NCBI RefSeq assembly: GCF_029633825.1
Contig: NZ_CP090640.1
Span: 124,001 to 188,000 of the forward strand
Direction of reading: 5' to 3'
DNA length: 64,000 bases
DNA from: Burkholderia contaminans
GTDB lineage: Bacteria > Pseudomonadota > Gammaproteobacteria > Burkholderiales > Burkholderiaceae
Shown here: in pieces, positions 1 to 9,772 of the stretch
Layout: every line of letters begins with the position of its first letter
How positions within the stretch are numbered: the stretch's first letter is position 1
Translations under genes and position numbers: made by a program
Notes under the pieces: model-generated
Seen by the model: the letters and a program-made list of their open reading frames with translations, nothing else
Told to the model about the DNA's origin: nothing
Database searches by the model: none

Positions 1-777
1 CGGTTCGAGCGTCGACAGCATCGACGTGCGCGCGGCCCCAAGCCGTTCGAGCCCGGCAAAGAACGCGAGCATCGCCGCGACCGTCGACACGAGCGCGATC
101 GCGAGCATCGACGCCCAGCCGCCGGCCGTCGCGGGCCAGCGCGGCGGCGCGCCGAACGCGACGGTCCGCACCACGGCGATCGCCACGAGCGTCGCGGTTG
201 CCGACAGGCAGATGATCGCGGTGGTCGCGAGCGGATCGACGCCGCGCGTGGCCTTCGTCCCGCCGACGATGTACAGCGAATAGATCACCGCGGCGGCCAG
301 CGCGAGCGCGATCCCGAGCGGCTCGCCATGCCCGCCGCCGACCATCAGCGCCGAACCCGCGACGCACAGCACGAGCGCAACGGCCTTCGCGCGCGTGAGG
401 CGCTCGCCGAGCCACCATGCGGCCAGCAGCGTGACGAAGGCCGGATACAGGTAAAGCAACAGCGCGACGAGGCTCGCCTGCGCGTGCTGCAGCGCGCTGA
501 AATAGCAGAACGACTGCCCGACGTAGCCGAGCGCGCCCATCGCCACGAGCGGCACGAGCGCACGCCCGCGCGGCCATGCGACGCGGCGATGCCGTGCGAT
601 CGCGGCGAGCACCGCGCCGCCGATCGCGAAGCGCACGATCAGCAGCCCGAGCACGTCGACGCCGGCCGCGTATGCGTAGCGGCCGAAGATCGCCATCGCG
701 CCGAATGCGGCGGCGGACAGCGCGACATAGAGCGTGCCCTGCAGGGCGGCGGACGACGGGCGGGCGGTGTCGGTCAT
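1..777 (-). CDS. EamA/DMT-family inner-membrane transporter, C-terminus beyond the left edge
   Basis: Reading leftward from ATG at 777, 259 codons run to the window edge without a stop, so the protein is partial. The product starts MTDTARPSSAALQG and is a string of hydrophobic segments separated by short charged loops, as in the drug/metabolite transporter superfamily, whose members have ten helices in two EamA repeats. The part seen covers most of that length. Family members export amino acids or other small metabolites; the substrate cannot be read from sequence. It is divergent from the DUF1841 gene at 1041. Confidence 0.8.
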   Translation of the reverse strand, partial: MTDTARPSSAALQGTLYVALSAAAFGAMAIFGRYAYAAGVDVLGLLIVRFAIGGAVLAAIARHRRVAWPRGRALVPLVAMGALGYVGQSFCYFSALQHAQASLVALLLYLYPAFVTLLAAWWLGERLTRAKAVALVLCVAGSALMVGGGHGEPLGIALALAAAVIYSLYIVGGTKATRGVDPLATTAIICLSATATLVAIAVVRTVAFGAPPRWPATAGGWASMLAIALVSTVAAMLAFFAGLERLGAARTSMLSTLEP

Positions 778-1040
778 GGTGGAATGGGGACGATCGGCGT
801 GGCGCCGGAAATCGTCGGAGTTTAACGGTGCGGCGGCGGCGAGCCTAGCCCGCGCTTACCCGTTCCCGGGCGCTGGCCGGGCACCGTGGAAACCGGCCGG
901 CACGGCATACCGGAGCGGCTCGCGGGCGACCGGCACGGCCACCCCGCACCCGCTCCCGCCCGCCGCCAGCGCCGTGCGCCGACCCGGCGTACAATGCGCG
1001 ACGCGGCATCACGCCGTCCGAATCACGACGTTTCCCCACC

Positions 1041-1475
1041 ATGTTCAATCCAAGCCGCGACGAAGTGCGTCGCTTTTTCACCGAGACCTGGCGCAAGCAG
1101 CGCGCCGGCGAGATCCTGACGCCGCTGGAAGCGATGGCAGCCGACTGGATCGTCGAGCATCCCGAATACCACGACGAACTCGCCGACGCCGATGGCGCGA
1201 CCGCGCGCGAGTACACGCCCGAGGAAGGCCGCACGAACCCGTTCCTGCACCTGTCGATGCACCTCGCGATCAGCGAGCAGCTGTCGATCGACCAGCCGCC
1301 CGGCATCCGCGCCGCGCACGACAAGCTGGCGGCCAAGCTCGACTCGACCCACGACGCGCAGCACGTGATCATGGAATGCCTCGGCGAGACGATCTGGGAA
1401 GCGCAGCGCACCAGCACGCCGCCCGATACCGACGCGTACCTGCAGCGCATCCTGCGTCGCGCATCGCGCGACTGA
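1041..1475 (+). CDS. DUF1841 family protein
   Basis: A 144-residue soluble protein with no signal peptide or membrane segment. The start MFNPSRDEVRRFF and the internal NPFLHLSMHLAISEQ and EAQRTSTPPD stretches match the DUF1841 family of beta- and gammaproteobacteria. No catalytic role is established for the family, and the two His residues in HLSMH are the only obvious candidate ligands. It is a single gene followed directly by a strong bidirectional terminator. Confidence 0.8.
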   Translation: MFNPSRDEVRRFFTETWRKQRAGEILTPLEAMAADWIVEHPEYHDELADADGATAREYTPEEGRTNPFLHLSMHLAISEQLSIDQPPGIRAAHDKLAAKLDSTHDAQHVIMECLGETIWEAQRTSTPPDTDAYLQRILRRASRD

Positions 1476-1502
1476 GGGCCGCGGCGCCGGCGCGCGGATA
1501 AA

Positions 1503-1530
1503 AAAATACCCCGCCTCGGCGGGGTATTTT
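1503..1530. terminator. Bidirectional intrinsic terminator
   Basis: A hairpin with stem TACCCCGCC/GGCGGGGTA and a 2-nt loop is flanked by an A-run on the left and a T-run on the right, so it can terminate both the DUF1841 gene (+) and the cytochrome pair arriving on the minus strand. Confidence 0.9.
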
Positions 1531-1560
1531 TACTGCGCGAGCCCGTCGGGCCCGGCGCGC

Positions 1561-1920
1561 TTACTTCTTGAACACGAGGTCGGTTTCTTTCAGCGACTCG
1601 ATGTAGGCCGCGATGTCCTTCATGTCGCTGACCGACAGGCTCTGCACCTGCGCCTGCATGATCGCGTTGTTGCGACCGAGCAGCGGATTCGTCAGGCCCA
1701 TCTGGTACTGGCGCATCGCCCACACGAGGTAGTCGGCGTGCTGGCCGGCGAGGCGCGGATATTCGGCGTTGATCGGCTTGTTCATCTGCGCGCCGTGGCA
1801 GGCGGCGCAGTTGTGCGATTCGACCAGTTCCTTGCCCTTCGTGATGTCCGCCGCGTGTGCGGTACCGATCGCGAGGCCGGCCGCCAGTGCAACCGCCGCC
1901 GTCTTGAATGCGTTGTTCAT
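1561..1920 (-). CDS. Class I c-type cytochrome (c553/c4-like), second of a tandem pair
   Basis: The 119-residue precursor has a Sec signal peptide (about residues 1-23, ending AHA) and one haem-binding CAACH motif at 38-42. A likely distal Met ligand lies in the NNAIM segment near residue 85. It is a periplasmic monohaem electron carrier. The ATG at 1920 was chosen because it begins the signal peptide; the open frame further upstream overlaps the preceding gene. It lies 41 nt after the related cytochrome gene and ends at a shared terminator, so the two are probably cotranscribed. Confidence 0.9.
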   Translation of the reverse strand: MNNAFKTAAVALAAGLAIGTAHAADITKGKELVESHNCAACHGAQMNKPINAEYPRLAGQHADYLVWAMRQYQMGLTNPLLGRNNAIMQAQVQSLSVSDMKDIAAYIESLKETDLVFKK

Positions 1921-1961
1921 GAATGCTCCTGTCCCGCCGGTAAGAATCGGCGGCGCGCGCT

Positions 1962-2321
1962 TTACTTGTAGGGATTGTCCTTCGTGTCGGCCTTCTGGAC
2001 GGCGTAGTACGCCGCCAGATCCGCGATGTCCTGGTCCGTCAGCGAACCGGCGATCGCATTCATCGACGGGAAGTGACGATCCTTCTTGCGATAGGCCTTC
2101 AGCGCGTTCTCGAGGTATTGCTGGTTCTGGCCGCCGAGGACAGGCACCCGGTAGACCTCCGGGTACGCCGCGCGGTAGTCCTGGATGCCGTGGCAACCGA
2201 TGCACATGGCGGCCTTGCTCGCCCCGTCCTTCGGGTTGCCGACCACACCGGCCGCCTGCGCGCTGCCCGCGAGCGCCACGAGCGCTGCGACAACGACGTG
2301 TTTGCCGACGAATTTGTTCAT
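1962..2321 (-). CDS. Class I c-type cytochrome, first of a tandem pair
   Basis: This 119-residue secreted monohaem cytochrome has a signal peptide of about 23 residues (ending AQA), a CIGCH motif at 40-44 and a probable axial Met in FPSMNAIAG. It is related to, but clearly diverged from, the following cytochrome. Such pairs usually pass electrons between quinol oxidases or bc1 complexes and terminal acceptors. No oxidase subunit lies beside it here, so the partner is unknown. Confidence 0.9.
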   Translation of the reverse strand: MNKFVGKHVVVAALVALAGSAQAAGVVGNPKDGASKAAMCIGCHGIQDYRAAYPEVYRVPVLGGQNQQYLENALKAYRKKDRHFPSMNAIAGSLTDQDIADLAAYYAVQKADTKDNPYK

Positions 2322-2567
2322 AGCTCTTGTAACCTAGCTTGAGGGGAAACTGGCGCCGAAGCGGCAACGGCCCGCGCCGTTATGCTTGTCAGGTCGCCAC
2401 GCAGGCCAAAAAAAACGGCCAGATTGTACCGCGTCGGCGGGGAACCCGTCCACAAGGCGCCCCGGTTCTCCCCGCCACAGCCCCGCAACGATACGCGGGC
2501 GCGGCCCAACCGGACAGCCCTTCTGACTTATACTGGGTTTTTTCCCCCGATTGAGAAGAGCGCCGCC

Positions 2568-3410
<843 letters not shown>

Positions 3411-3437
3411 TCCTCCCTCACCCGCGAAGGCCCGGCC

Positions 3438-4613
3438 ATGCTGCTCAATTTCTTCTACGCGCTGCGCGCAGCCAAGCTGCCCGTCTCGGTGAAGGAATAC
3501 CTGACGCTGCTCGAATCGCTGAAGGCCGGCCTGATCTCGCCGTCGATCGACGCGTTCTACTTCCTCGCGCGGATGACGCTCGTCAAGGACGAGCAGTACT
3601 TCGACAAGTTCGACCAGGCGTTCGGCGCGTATTTCCACGGCGTGTCCGCGCTGCCGTCCGAAGCATTCGACATTCCGCTCGACTGGCTCGAGAAGCGCCT
3701 CGAGCGCGAGCTGTCACCCGAGGAAAAGGCGCAGATCGAGGCGATGGGCGGGCTCGACAAGCTGATGGAGCGCCTGAAGGCACTGCTCGACGAGCAGAAG
3801 GAGCGCCACGAAGGCGGCAACAAGTGGATCGGCACCGGCGGCACGTCGCCGTTCGGGCACGGCGGCTACAACCCGGAAGGCGTGCGCATCGGCGGCCCGT
3901 CGAACGGCAACCGCACCGCGGTGAAGGTGTGGGAGGCGCGCGCGTTTCGCGACTACGACGATTCCGTCGAGATCGGCACGCGCAACATCAAGGTCGCGCT
4001 GCGGCGGCTGCGCCGCTTCGCGCGCGAAGGCGCCGCCGAGGAGCTCGACCTGCCCGGCACGATCCGCAGCACCGCCGCGAACGCGGGCTGGCTCGACCTG
4101 CGCATGGTGCCCGAGCGCCACAACAACGTGAAGGTGCTGATGCTGCTCGACGTCGGCGGCTCGATGGATGATCACATCAAGCGCACCGAAGAGCTGTTCT
4201 CCGCCGCGAAGGCCGAGTTCAAGCACCTCGAATTCTTCTACTTCCACAACTGCGTGTACGACCACCTGTGGAAGAACAACCGCCGTCGTCACTCGGAGCG
4301 CACCGCGACGTGGGACGTGCTGCACAAGTTCACGCCCGACTACAAGCTGATCTTCGTCGGCGATGCCACGATGAGCCCGTACGAAGTGCTGCAGCCCGGC
4401 GGCTCGGTCGAATACAACAACCCGGAAGCTGGCGCCGTATGGCTGCGCCGCCTCGCCGACCAGTTCCCCCATCATGCGTGGCTGAATCCCGAGCCCGAGC
4501 GGCTATGGGAATACCGGCAATCGGTCGCGGTGATCCGCGACCTGCTCGGCCATCGCATGTATCCACTCACGCTCGCGGGCCTCGAAACCGCGATGCGCGC
4601 ACTCAGCAAGTAA
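3438..4613 (+). CDS. VWA (CoxE-like) domain protein, partner of the MoxR ATPase
   Basis: A 391-residue cytoplasmic protein with a helical N-terminal half, a Gly-rich linker around 126-156 and a C-terminal von Willebrand A fold. The metal-ion-dependent adhesion site is at 238-244 and reads DVGGSMD, so the first Ser of the usual DxSxS is Gly here. Pairing with MoxR (27-nt gap) is the standard CoxD/CoxE-like arrangement and suggests a chaperone pair acting on another complex. No client gene is adjacent. Confidence 0.85.
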   Translation: MLLNFFYALRAAKLPVSVKEYLTLLESLKAGLISPSIDAFYFLARMTLVKDEQYFDKFDQAFGAYFHGVSALPSEAFDIPLDWLEKRLERELSPEEKAQIEAMGGLDKLMERLKALLDEQKERHEGGNKWIGTGGTSPFGHGGYNPEGVRIGGPSNGNRTAVKVWEARAFRDYDDSVEIGTRNIKVALRRLRRFAREGAAEELDLPGTIRSTAANAGWLDLRMVPERHNNVKVLMLLDVGGSMDDHIKRTEELFSAAKAEFKHLEFFYFHNCVYDHLWKNNRRRHSERTATWDVLHKFTPDYKLIFVGDATMSPYEVLQPGGSVEYNNPEAGAVWLRRLADQFPHHAWLNPEPERLWEYRQSVAVIRDLLGHRMYPLTLAGLETAMRALSK

Positions 4614-4667
4614 CGACACCCACCAAGCACGAAGGCCGCGTCCGAGCGGCCCCCCCCCGGAGATTGC

Positions 4668-5879
4668 ATGAACCCCTCGCCCACCGCGAGCGCCAGCCGC
4701 GCCGGCGGCCGCCGCTTTTTCGCCGATACCTCCGTGTCGGCACTCGTCGCCGGCTTCGTCGCGATGATGACGGGCTACACGAGCTCGCTCGTGCTGATGT
4801 TCCAGGCCGGCCGCGCCGCCCACCTCACCGATGCGCAGATCTCGTCGTGGATCTGGGCGCTGTCGATCGGCATGGCGCTGACGACGATCGGCCTGTCGCT
4901 GCGCTTTCGCGCGCCCGTCGTCGTCGCGTGGTCGACACCCGGCGCCGCGCTGCTGATCGCGTCGCTGCCCGGCGTGCCCTACCCCGAGGCGATCGGCGCG
5001 TTCGTCGTCTGCGCGGTGCTGCTGACGGCCGTCGGCGTGAGCGGGTTGTTCGACACGCTGATGCGCAAGATTCCGGCCGGCATCGCCGCCGCCCTGCTCG
5101 CGGGCATCCTGTTCGAGATCGGCATCGAGATCTTCCGCGCCGCGCAGTTCCAGACGGCGCTCGTGCTCGCGATGTTCTTCACGTACCTGATCATCAAGCG
5201 GCTCGCGCCGCGCTATGCGATCGTCACGACGCTGATCGTCGGCACGGCGGCGGCCGGCGGTCTCGGCCTGCTCGACTTCAGCGGCTTTCACATCGCGTTC
5301 GCGAAACCCGTGTTCACGATGCCCGCGTTCTCGATCGCGTCGATCGTCAGCATCGGCATCCCGCTGTTCGTCGTCGCGATGGCGTCCCAGAACGTGCCGG
5401 GCATCGCGGTGCTGCGCGCGGACGGCTATCGGACCCCGTCGTCGCCGCTGATCGCCACCACCGGCCTCGCGTCGCTGCTGCTCGCGCCGTTCGGCTCGCA
5501 CGGCGTCAACCTCGCGGCGATCACGGCCGCGATCTGCACGGGCCCGGAAGCGCACGAGGATCGCGAGAAGCGCTACACGGCCGCCGTGTGGTGCGGCACG
5601 TTCTACCTGGTCGCGGGGATCTTCGGCGCGACGATCGCCGCGCTGTTCGCGGCGCTGCCGAAAGCGCTCGTCGTGTCGGTCGCCGCACTCGCGCTGTTCG
5701 GCTCGATCATGAGCGGCCTCGCGAACGCAATGCAGGACGTGAAGCAGCGCGAAGCAGCACTCGTCACGTTCATGGTCACCGCGTCGGGCCTGACGCTGCT
5801 GTCGATCGGCCCGGCATTCTGGGGGCTCGTGGCGGGGATCGTCACGCAGGTGATCCTGAACGCGCGCCGCCCCGCGTGA
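4668..5879 (+). CDS. benE: BenE-family benzoate/H+ symporter-like transporter
   Basis: A 403-residue polytopic inner-membrane protein, hydrophobic from about residue 22 to the end, with BenE-like segments such as WSTPGAALL, PGIAVLRADGY and FGSHGVNLAAI. BenE proteins are described as proton-coupled benzoate importers. No benzoate degradation gene is nearby, so the substrate is uncertain. A run of nine C residues at 4650-4658, next to the AGAT before the start, could affect translation initiation if its length varies. Confidence 0.8.
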   Translation: MNPSPTASASRAGGRRFFADTSVSALVAGFVAMMTGYTSSLVLMFQAGRAAHLTDAQISSWIWALSIGMALTTIGLSLRFRAPVVVAWSTPGAALLIASLPGVPYPEAIGAFVVCAVLLTAVGVSGLFDTLMRKIPAGIAAALLAGILFEIGIEIFRAAQFQTALVLAMFFTYLIIKRLAPRYAIVTTLIVGTAAAGGLGLLDFSGFHIAFAKPVFTMPAFSIASIVSIGIPLFVVAMASQNVPGIAVLRADGYRTPSSPLIATTGLASLLLAPFGSHGVNLAAITAAICTGPEAHEDREKRYTAAVWCGTFYLVAGIFGATIAALFAALPKALVVSVAALALFGSIMSGLANAMQDVKQREAALVTFMVTASGLTLLSIGPAFWGLVAGIVTQVILNARRPA

Positions 5880-6047
5880 CGCAGCGCGGCGGCCGCCGCT
5901 GCGGCCATCGGACACGCCGGAACGTGCCCGACACGAATCCGGCCTAGAATAGCGGATCGGAGGCGGTGCCCGGCGCCGCCTCGCTTCGCCGCCGCGTTCG
6001 CGCGGCCCGTGAGAACCCGGCGCCTTGCGCCCTTCTTCCGAATCGCC

Positions 6048-7001
6048 ATGACTACCGCACTCGACCAGCTGAAGCAGTACACGACCGTCGTCGCCGACAC
6101 GGGCGATTTCCAGCAGCTTGCGCAATACCAGCCGCAGGACGCGACCACGAATCCGTCGCTGATCCTGAAGGCCGTCCAGAAGGATGCGTACAAGCCGATC
6201 CTCGAGAAAACCGTCCGCGATCATCGCAACGAAAGCACCGATTTCATCATCGACCGCCTGCTGATCGCATTCGGCACCGAGATCCTGAAGCTGATCCCGG
6301 GCCGCGTGTCGACCGAGGTCGACGCGCGCCTGTCGTTCGACACGCAGCGCTCGATCGACAAGGGCCGCGAACTCATCAAGCTGTACGAAGCAGCCGGTAT
6401 CGGCCGCGAGCGCATCCTGATCAAGCTCGCCTCCACGTGGGAAGGCATCCGCGCGGCCGAAGTGCTGCAGAAGGAAGGGATCAAGTGCAACATGACCCTG
6501 CTTTTCTCGCTCGTGCAGGCCGCTGCATGCGCGGAAGCCGGCGCACAGCTGATCTCGCCGTTCGTCGGCCGCATCTACGACTGGTACAAGAAGCAGGCCG
6601 GCGCCGAGTGGAATGAAGAGAAGGACGGTGGCGCGAACGATCCGGGCGTGCAGTCGGTGCGCCGCATCTACACGTACTACAAGACGTTCGGCTACACGAC
6701 CGAAGTGATGGGCGCGAGCTTCCGCACGACCAGCCAGATCACCGAACTCGCCGGCTGCGACCTGCTGACGATCAGTCCCGATTTGCTGCAGAAGCTGCAG
6801 GACAGCAACGAGACCGTCACGCGCAAGCTGTCGCCGGAAGCGCTGCAGGACAAGCCCGCCTCGCGCGTCGCGATCGACGAGGCCGCGTTCCGCTTCCAGC
6901 TGAACGACGACGCGATGGCAACCGAAAAGCTCGCCGAAGGCATCCGCGTATTCGCTGCCGATGCGGTGAAGCTCGAGAAGCTGATCGACTCGCTGCGCTG
7001 A
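6048..7001 (+). CDS. tal: Transaldolase
   Basis: The 317-residue enzyme transfers a dihydroxyacetone unit between sugar phosphates in the non-oxidative pentose phosphate pathway. The Schiff-base lysine is K126 in [11 protein letters not shown]; Asp17 (VADTGD) and Glu90 ([12 protein letters not shown]) supply the other catalytic positions. Length matches the TalB class. ATG 6048 gives the standard N-terminus MTTALDQL; the open frame before it has no family similarity. It is monocistronic and ends at a strong terminator. Confidence 0.97.
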   Translation: MTTALDQLKQYTTVVADTGDFQQLAQYQPQDATTNPSLILKAVQKDAYKPILEKTVRDHRNESTDFIIDRLLIAFGTEILKLIPGRVSTEVDARLSFDTQRSIDKGRELIKLYEAAGIGRERILIKLASTWEGIRAAEVLQKEGIKCNMTLLFSLVQAAACAEAGAQLISPFVGRIYDWYKKQAGAEWNEEKDGGANDPGVQSVRRIYTYYKTFGYTTEVMGASFRTTSQITELAGCDLLTISPDLLQKLQDSNETVTRKLSPEALQDKPASRVAIDEAAFRFQLNDDAMATEKLAEGIRVFAADAVKLEKLIDSLR

Positions 7002-7080
7002 GCCGCTGAGCCGCTGAGCCACGACAAGCGTCAGCGGCTGTCAGCAACACTGGCAACAGCCGTCAGCACGCACGCCGCAC

Positions 7081-7115
7081 ACGGCCGCGAACGTCATGTT
7101 CGCGGCCGTTTTTTA
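7081..7115 (+). terminator. Intrinsic terminator of tal
   Basis: A perfect 12-bp stem, ACGGCCGCGAAC/GTTCGCGGCCGT, with a 5-nt loop is followed by TTTTTTATTTT. Confidence 0.92.
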
Positions 7116-7261
7116 TTTTCATTCCATCGTCAAGCACGCGCACTACAATCCACGTCACGGGTGCGTCGGCCGCTTCCCGACGCGCCCTTTTCCAGTCAGT
7201 CTTGCTCGACGCCGAATCCGCGCGGATGCGCAGGGCGGCGCCCTCAATACAGGAGACAACG

Positions 7262-7717
7262 ATGCAAGTCCAACCGTACCTGACGTTCTACGGTCGCGCC
7301 GACGAAGCCCTTCAGTTCTACGAAAAGGCGCTCGGTGCGAAGACGATGTTCAAGATGCACTTCAAGGATGCGCCGCCGAATCCCGACTACACGATTACGC
7401 CGGAGATGGCCGACAAGGTGATGCACGCGAGCTTCACGATCGGCGACTCGATGATCATGTGCTCGGATGGCGACTGCAGCCAGCCCGGCGGCGGCATGCA
7501 CGCCGGCTATTCGCTGTCGCTGAACCCGGCGACGGTCGAGGAAGGCCAGAAGCTGTTCAATGCGCTCGCCGACGGCGGCGAAGTGACGATGCCGTTCGGC
7601 AAGACGTTCTGGGCGCTCGGCTTCGGGATGGCGAAGGATCGTTTCGGCGTGCACTGGATGGTCAACGTCGAGGATCTCTCGCAGCGCGAGAACCTCGCGG
7701 AGCGCGCGCAGGGATAA
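7262..7717 (+). CDS. PhnB-like VOC (glyoxalase/bleomycin-resistance fold) protein
   Basis: A 151-residue soluble protein with the PhnB-type start QPYLTFYGRADEALQFYEKALG and the C-terminal KTFWALGFGMAKDRFGVHWM segment. These small proteins have the vicinal-oxygen-chelate fold and dimerise; most have no proven reaction. ATG 7262 is preceded by AGGAGA at a good distance, so it is preferred over the longer frame. It stands alone and ends at a 16-bp-stem terminator. Confidence 0.85.
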   Translation: MQVQPYLTFYGRADEALQFYEKALGAKTMFKMHFKDAPPNPDYTITPEMADKVMHASFTIGDSMIMCSDGDCSQPGGGMHAGYSLSLNPATVEEGQKLFNALADGGEVTMPFGKTFWALGFGMAKDRFGVHWMVNVEDLSQRENLAERAQG

Positions 7718-7724
7718 CACGAAA

Positions 7725-7765
7725 GACAAAGCCCGCCACCTTGCCGGTGGCGGGCTTTGTCATTG
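7725..7765. terminator. Convergent terminator between the PhnB-like gene and the symporter
   Basis: A perfect 16-bp inverted repeat (GACAAAGCCCGCCACC and its complement) with a 5-nt loop sits between convergent genes. The AAA/TTT ends of the stem give short U-tracts in both directions. Confidence 0.88.
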
Positions 7766-7784
7766 CGTGGCCGTGCAGGCAGCG

Positions 7785-9335
7785 TCAGCCTTCCACCACG
7801 TCGAGATAGTCCTCCGGCCGCGTGCGATCCTCCGCATGCGCGATGCCCATCACGCGCACCAGCACGCTCACCACCACCGCCACCACCAGGTTCACGACCA
7901 GCGACCACACGGCCGCATAGCCGGGAATCGCGAGGCCGAACAGGTGAATCGTGAAGATCGAGCTGGCCAGCTTCAGCGAGATCGCCATCCACGTGCCGCA
8001 CACGATGCCGGCCGCCCAGCCGGCCAGCAGGCCGCGATGGTCGAGCACGCGCGTGTACAGGCCGAGCACGATCGCGGGCAGCGTCTGGATGATCCAGATC
8101 CCGCCGAGCAGCTGCAGCTGGATCGCATAGGTCAGCGGCAGCCCGAGGATGAACGCGACCGCACCGACCTTCACGATCAGCGACACGAGCTTCGCGACGT
8201 GCGTTTCCTGATCGTGCGACATGTTGCGGTTCACGAACTCGCGGTGAATGTTGCGTGTGTACAGGTTCGCGGCCGCGATCGACATGATGGCCGCCGGCAC
8301 CAGCGCGCCGATGCCGATCGCCGCGAACGCGACGCCGACGAACCACGACGGGAAATACTGGAGGAACAGCGCGGGCACCGCGAAGTTCGGGCCGAACGCC
8401 TTGAAGTACGGCGCGTACTGCGGCATGTCCTTCACGCCCGACGCGAGCGCCATGTAGCCGAGCAGCGCGAGCAGGCCGAGCACGAACGAATACGCGGGCA
8501 GCATCGCCATGTTGCGGCGGATCGAGTTGCCGGACGACGACGACAGGATCGCCGTCACTGAGTGCGGATACAGGAACAGCGCGAGCGCGGAGCCGATCGC
8601 GAGCGTCGCGTACGCGCTGTAGCCGTTCAGGCTCATCGCGTCGGGCGCCTTCAGCAGCAGCTTCGCAGGCGGCACGCTCGCGAAGATGTGCCCGAAGCCG
8701 CCGAGCTTCGCGGGAATCACGATGACCGCCGCGGCGATCGTGATGTAGATCAGGATGTCCTTGACGATCGCGATCATCGCAGGCGCGCGCAGGCCCGACG
8801 TGTACGTGTACGCGGCGAGGATCGCGAACGCGATGATGAGCGGCAGGTCGCCGACGAAGCCGGTCGTGTCGAAGCCGAGCGCGCCGATCACCACCTCGAT
8901 GCCGACGAGCTGCAGCGCGATGTACGGCATCGTCGCGACGATGCCCGTCACCGCGATCGCCAACGCGAGCATCCGGCTGCCGTAGCGTGCGTTGACGAAG
9001 TCGGCGGCCGTCACGTAGCCGTGCCGCTTCGCGATGCTCCACAGCTTCGGAAACACGACGAACGCGAACGGATAGATCAGGATCGTGTACGGCAACGCGA
9101 AGAAGCCCATCGCGCCGGCGCCGAACACGAGCGCGGGCACGGCAACGAACGTGTAGGCGGTGTAGAGGTCGCCGCCGAGCAGGAACCACGTGACGATCGT
9201 GCCGAAGCGGCGGCCGCCGAGGCCCCATTCGTCGAGATGGGCGAGATCGCCGCGCCGCCAGTTCGCGGCCAGGAAACCGATGATCGTGACGCCGATGAAC
9301 AGCAGGACGAAGACGAAGGTTGCGCCGAGATTCAT
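7785..9335 (-). CDS. mctP: Sodium:solute symporter (SSS family), probably monocarboxylate uptake
   Basis: A 516-residue inner-membrane protein of about 13 helices with SSS-family segments WGLGGRRFGTIVTWFLLGGD, YVTAADFVNARYG and GGIWIIQTLPAI. The nearest functional type I recognise is MctP (lactate, pyruvate, propionate, alanine uptake), so monocarboxylates are the likely substrates. Start ATG 9335 overlaps the stop of the small DUF3311 gene by 4 nt (ATGA), showing translational coupling. Gene symbol is by analogy. Confidence 0.82.
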   Translation of the reverse strand: MNLGATFVFVLLFIGVTIIGFLAANWRRGDLAHLDEWGLGGRRFGTIVTWFLLGGDLYTAYTFVAVPALVFGAGAMGFFALPYTILIYPFAFVVFPKLWSIAKRHGYVTAADFVNARYGSRMLALAIAVTGIVATMPYIALQLVGIEVVIGALGFDTTGFVGDLPLIIAFAILAAYTYTSGLRAPAMIAIVKDILIYITIAAAVIVIPAKLGGFGHIFASVPPAKLLLKAPDAMSLNGYSAYATLAIGSALALFLYPHSVTAILSSSSGNSIRRNMAMLPAYSFVLGLLALLGYMALASGVKDMPQYAPYFKAFGPNFAVPALFLQYFPSWFVGVAFAAIGIGALVPAAIMSIAAANLYTRNIHREFVNRNMSHDQETHVAKLVSLIVKVGAVAFILGLPLTYAIQLQLLGGIWIIQTLPAIVLGLYTRVLDHRGLLAGWAAGIVCGTWMAISLKLASSIFTIHLFGLAIPGYAAVWSLVVNLVVAVVVSVLVRVMGIAHAEDRTRPEDYLDVVEG

Positions 9336-9574
9336 CGCGCACCTCCCTGCGGGCCGCTCGCCTTCCACGCGTTCTTGGTCTTGAAGTACACGAACGCTGT
9401 GATCACCGCGCTAATGAAGACCCAAAGCAGCTGGTACCAGTAGAAAAACGGAAAACCCAGCCATTGCGGTTCGATCTTGCTGTACGACGGTACCCAGACC
9501 ATCGCAATCAGCGGCAGTACCAGCAGCCAGAGCCAGCGCTTCGCGGCCCGGTTGGCGTCGGCATCGTGAGCCAT
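9332..9574 (-). CDS. DUF3311 small membrane protein, symporter partner
   Basis: An 80-residue protein with two predicted membrane helices (about 14-32 and 46-66) and the conserved PSYSKIEPQWLGFPFFYWYQ region of DUF3311. Such proteins commonly sit directly upstream of SSS symporters, as here with a 4-nt overlap, and are presumed accessory subunits. No independent activity is known. Confidence 0.85.
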   Translation of the reverse strand: MAHDADANRAAKRWLWLLVLPLIAMVWVPSYSKIEPQWLGFPFFYWYQLLWVFISAVITAFVYFKTKNAWKASGPQGGAR

Positions 9575-9651
9575 GACGTCTCCTCATCTTTCCCGGTTAT
9601 CGATCTTGTTGAGCGGGTACGGCGCCGAGAGGAGCGCAAAACGGGTAGGCT

Positions 9652-9687
9652 GCGGCTCCCCTGGCTTCGCGCCAGTATAGGAGCCGC
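9652..9687. promoter_or_regulatory. Nested hairpin in the leader of the DUF3311-symporter operon
   Basis: The outer arms GCGGCTCC (9652-9659) and GGAGCCGC (9680-9687) enclose an inner hairpin CTGGC-TTCGC-GCCAG at 9661-9675. It lies 78 nt before the DUF3311 start on the transcribed (minus) side. It could be a leader structure or part of transcription termination from the gene upstream; there is no T-run. Confidence 0.4.
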
Positions 9688-9742
9688 GGGCACGCGGTCA
9701 AGCAGGGGCGAACCCGAGGTGATCCGCCCCTTGTCGCGTGGT

Positions 9743-9765
9743 TGCACCGGCATGCCGCCGGTGCA
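9743..9765 (-). terminator. Hairpin just after the spermidine-synthase-like gene
   Basis: A perfect 9-bp stem TGCACCGGC/GCCGGTGCA with a 5-nt loop lies 8 nt past the stop codon. It has no U-tract, so it is only a weak terminator candidate or an mRNA-stabilising 3' hairpin. Confidence 0.4.
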
Positions 9766-9772
9766 TGAAGCG

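Noticed and set aside
7000..7020. Short tandem repeat GAGCCGCT after tal
   Set aside because: Only two to three imperfect units; likely chance in GC-rich DNA.
4503..7022. An 839-codon minus-strand frame across the BenE-like and transaldolase genes
   Set aside because: Same shadow effect: low-complexity Arg/Asp/Gln product and no start signal; tal and the transporter on the + strand are certain.
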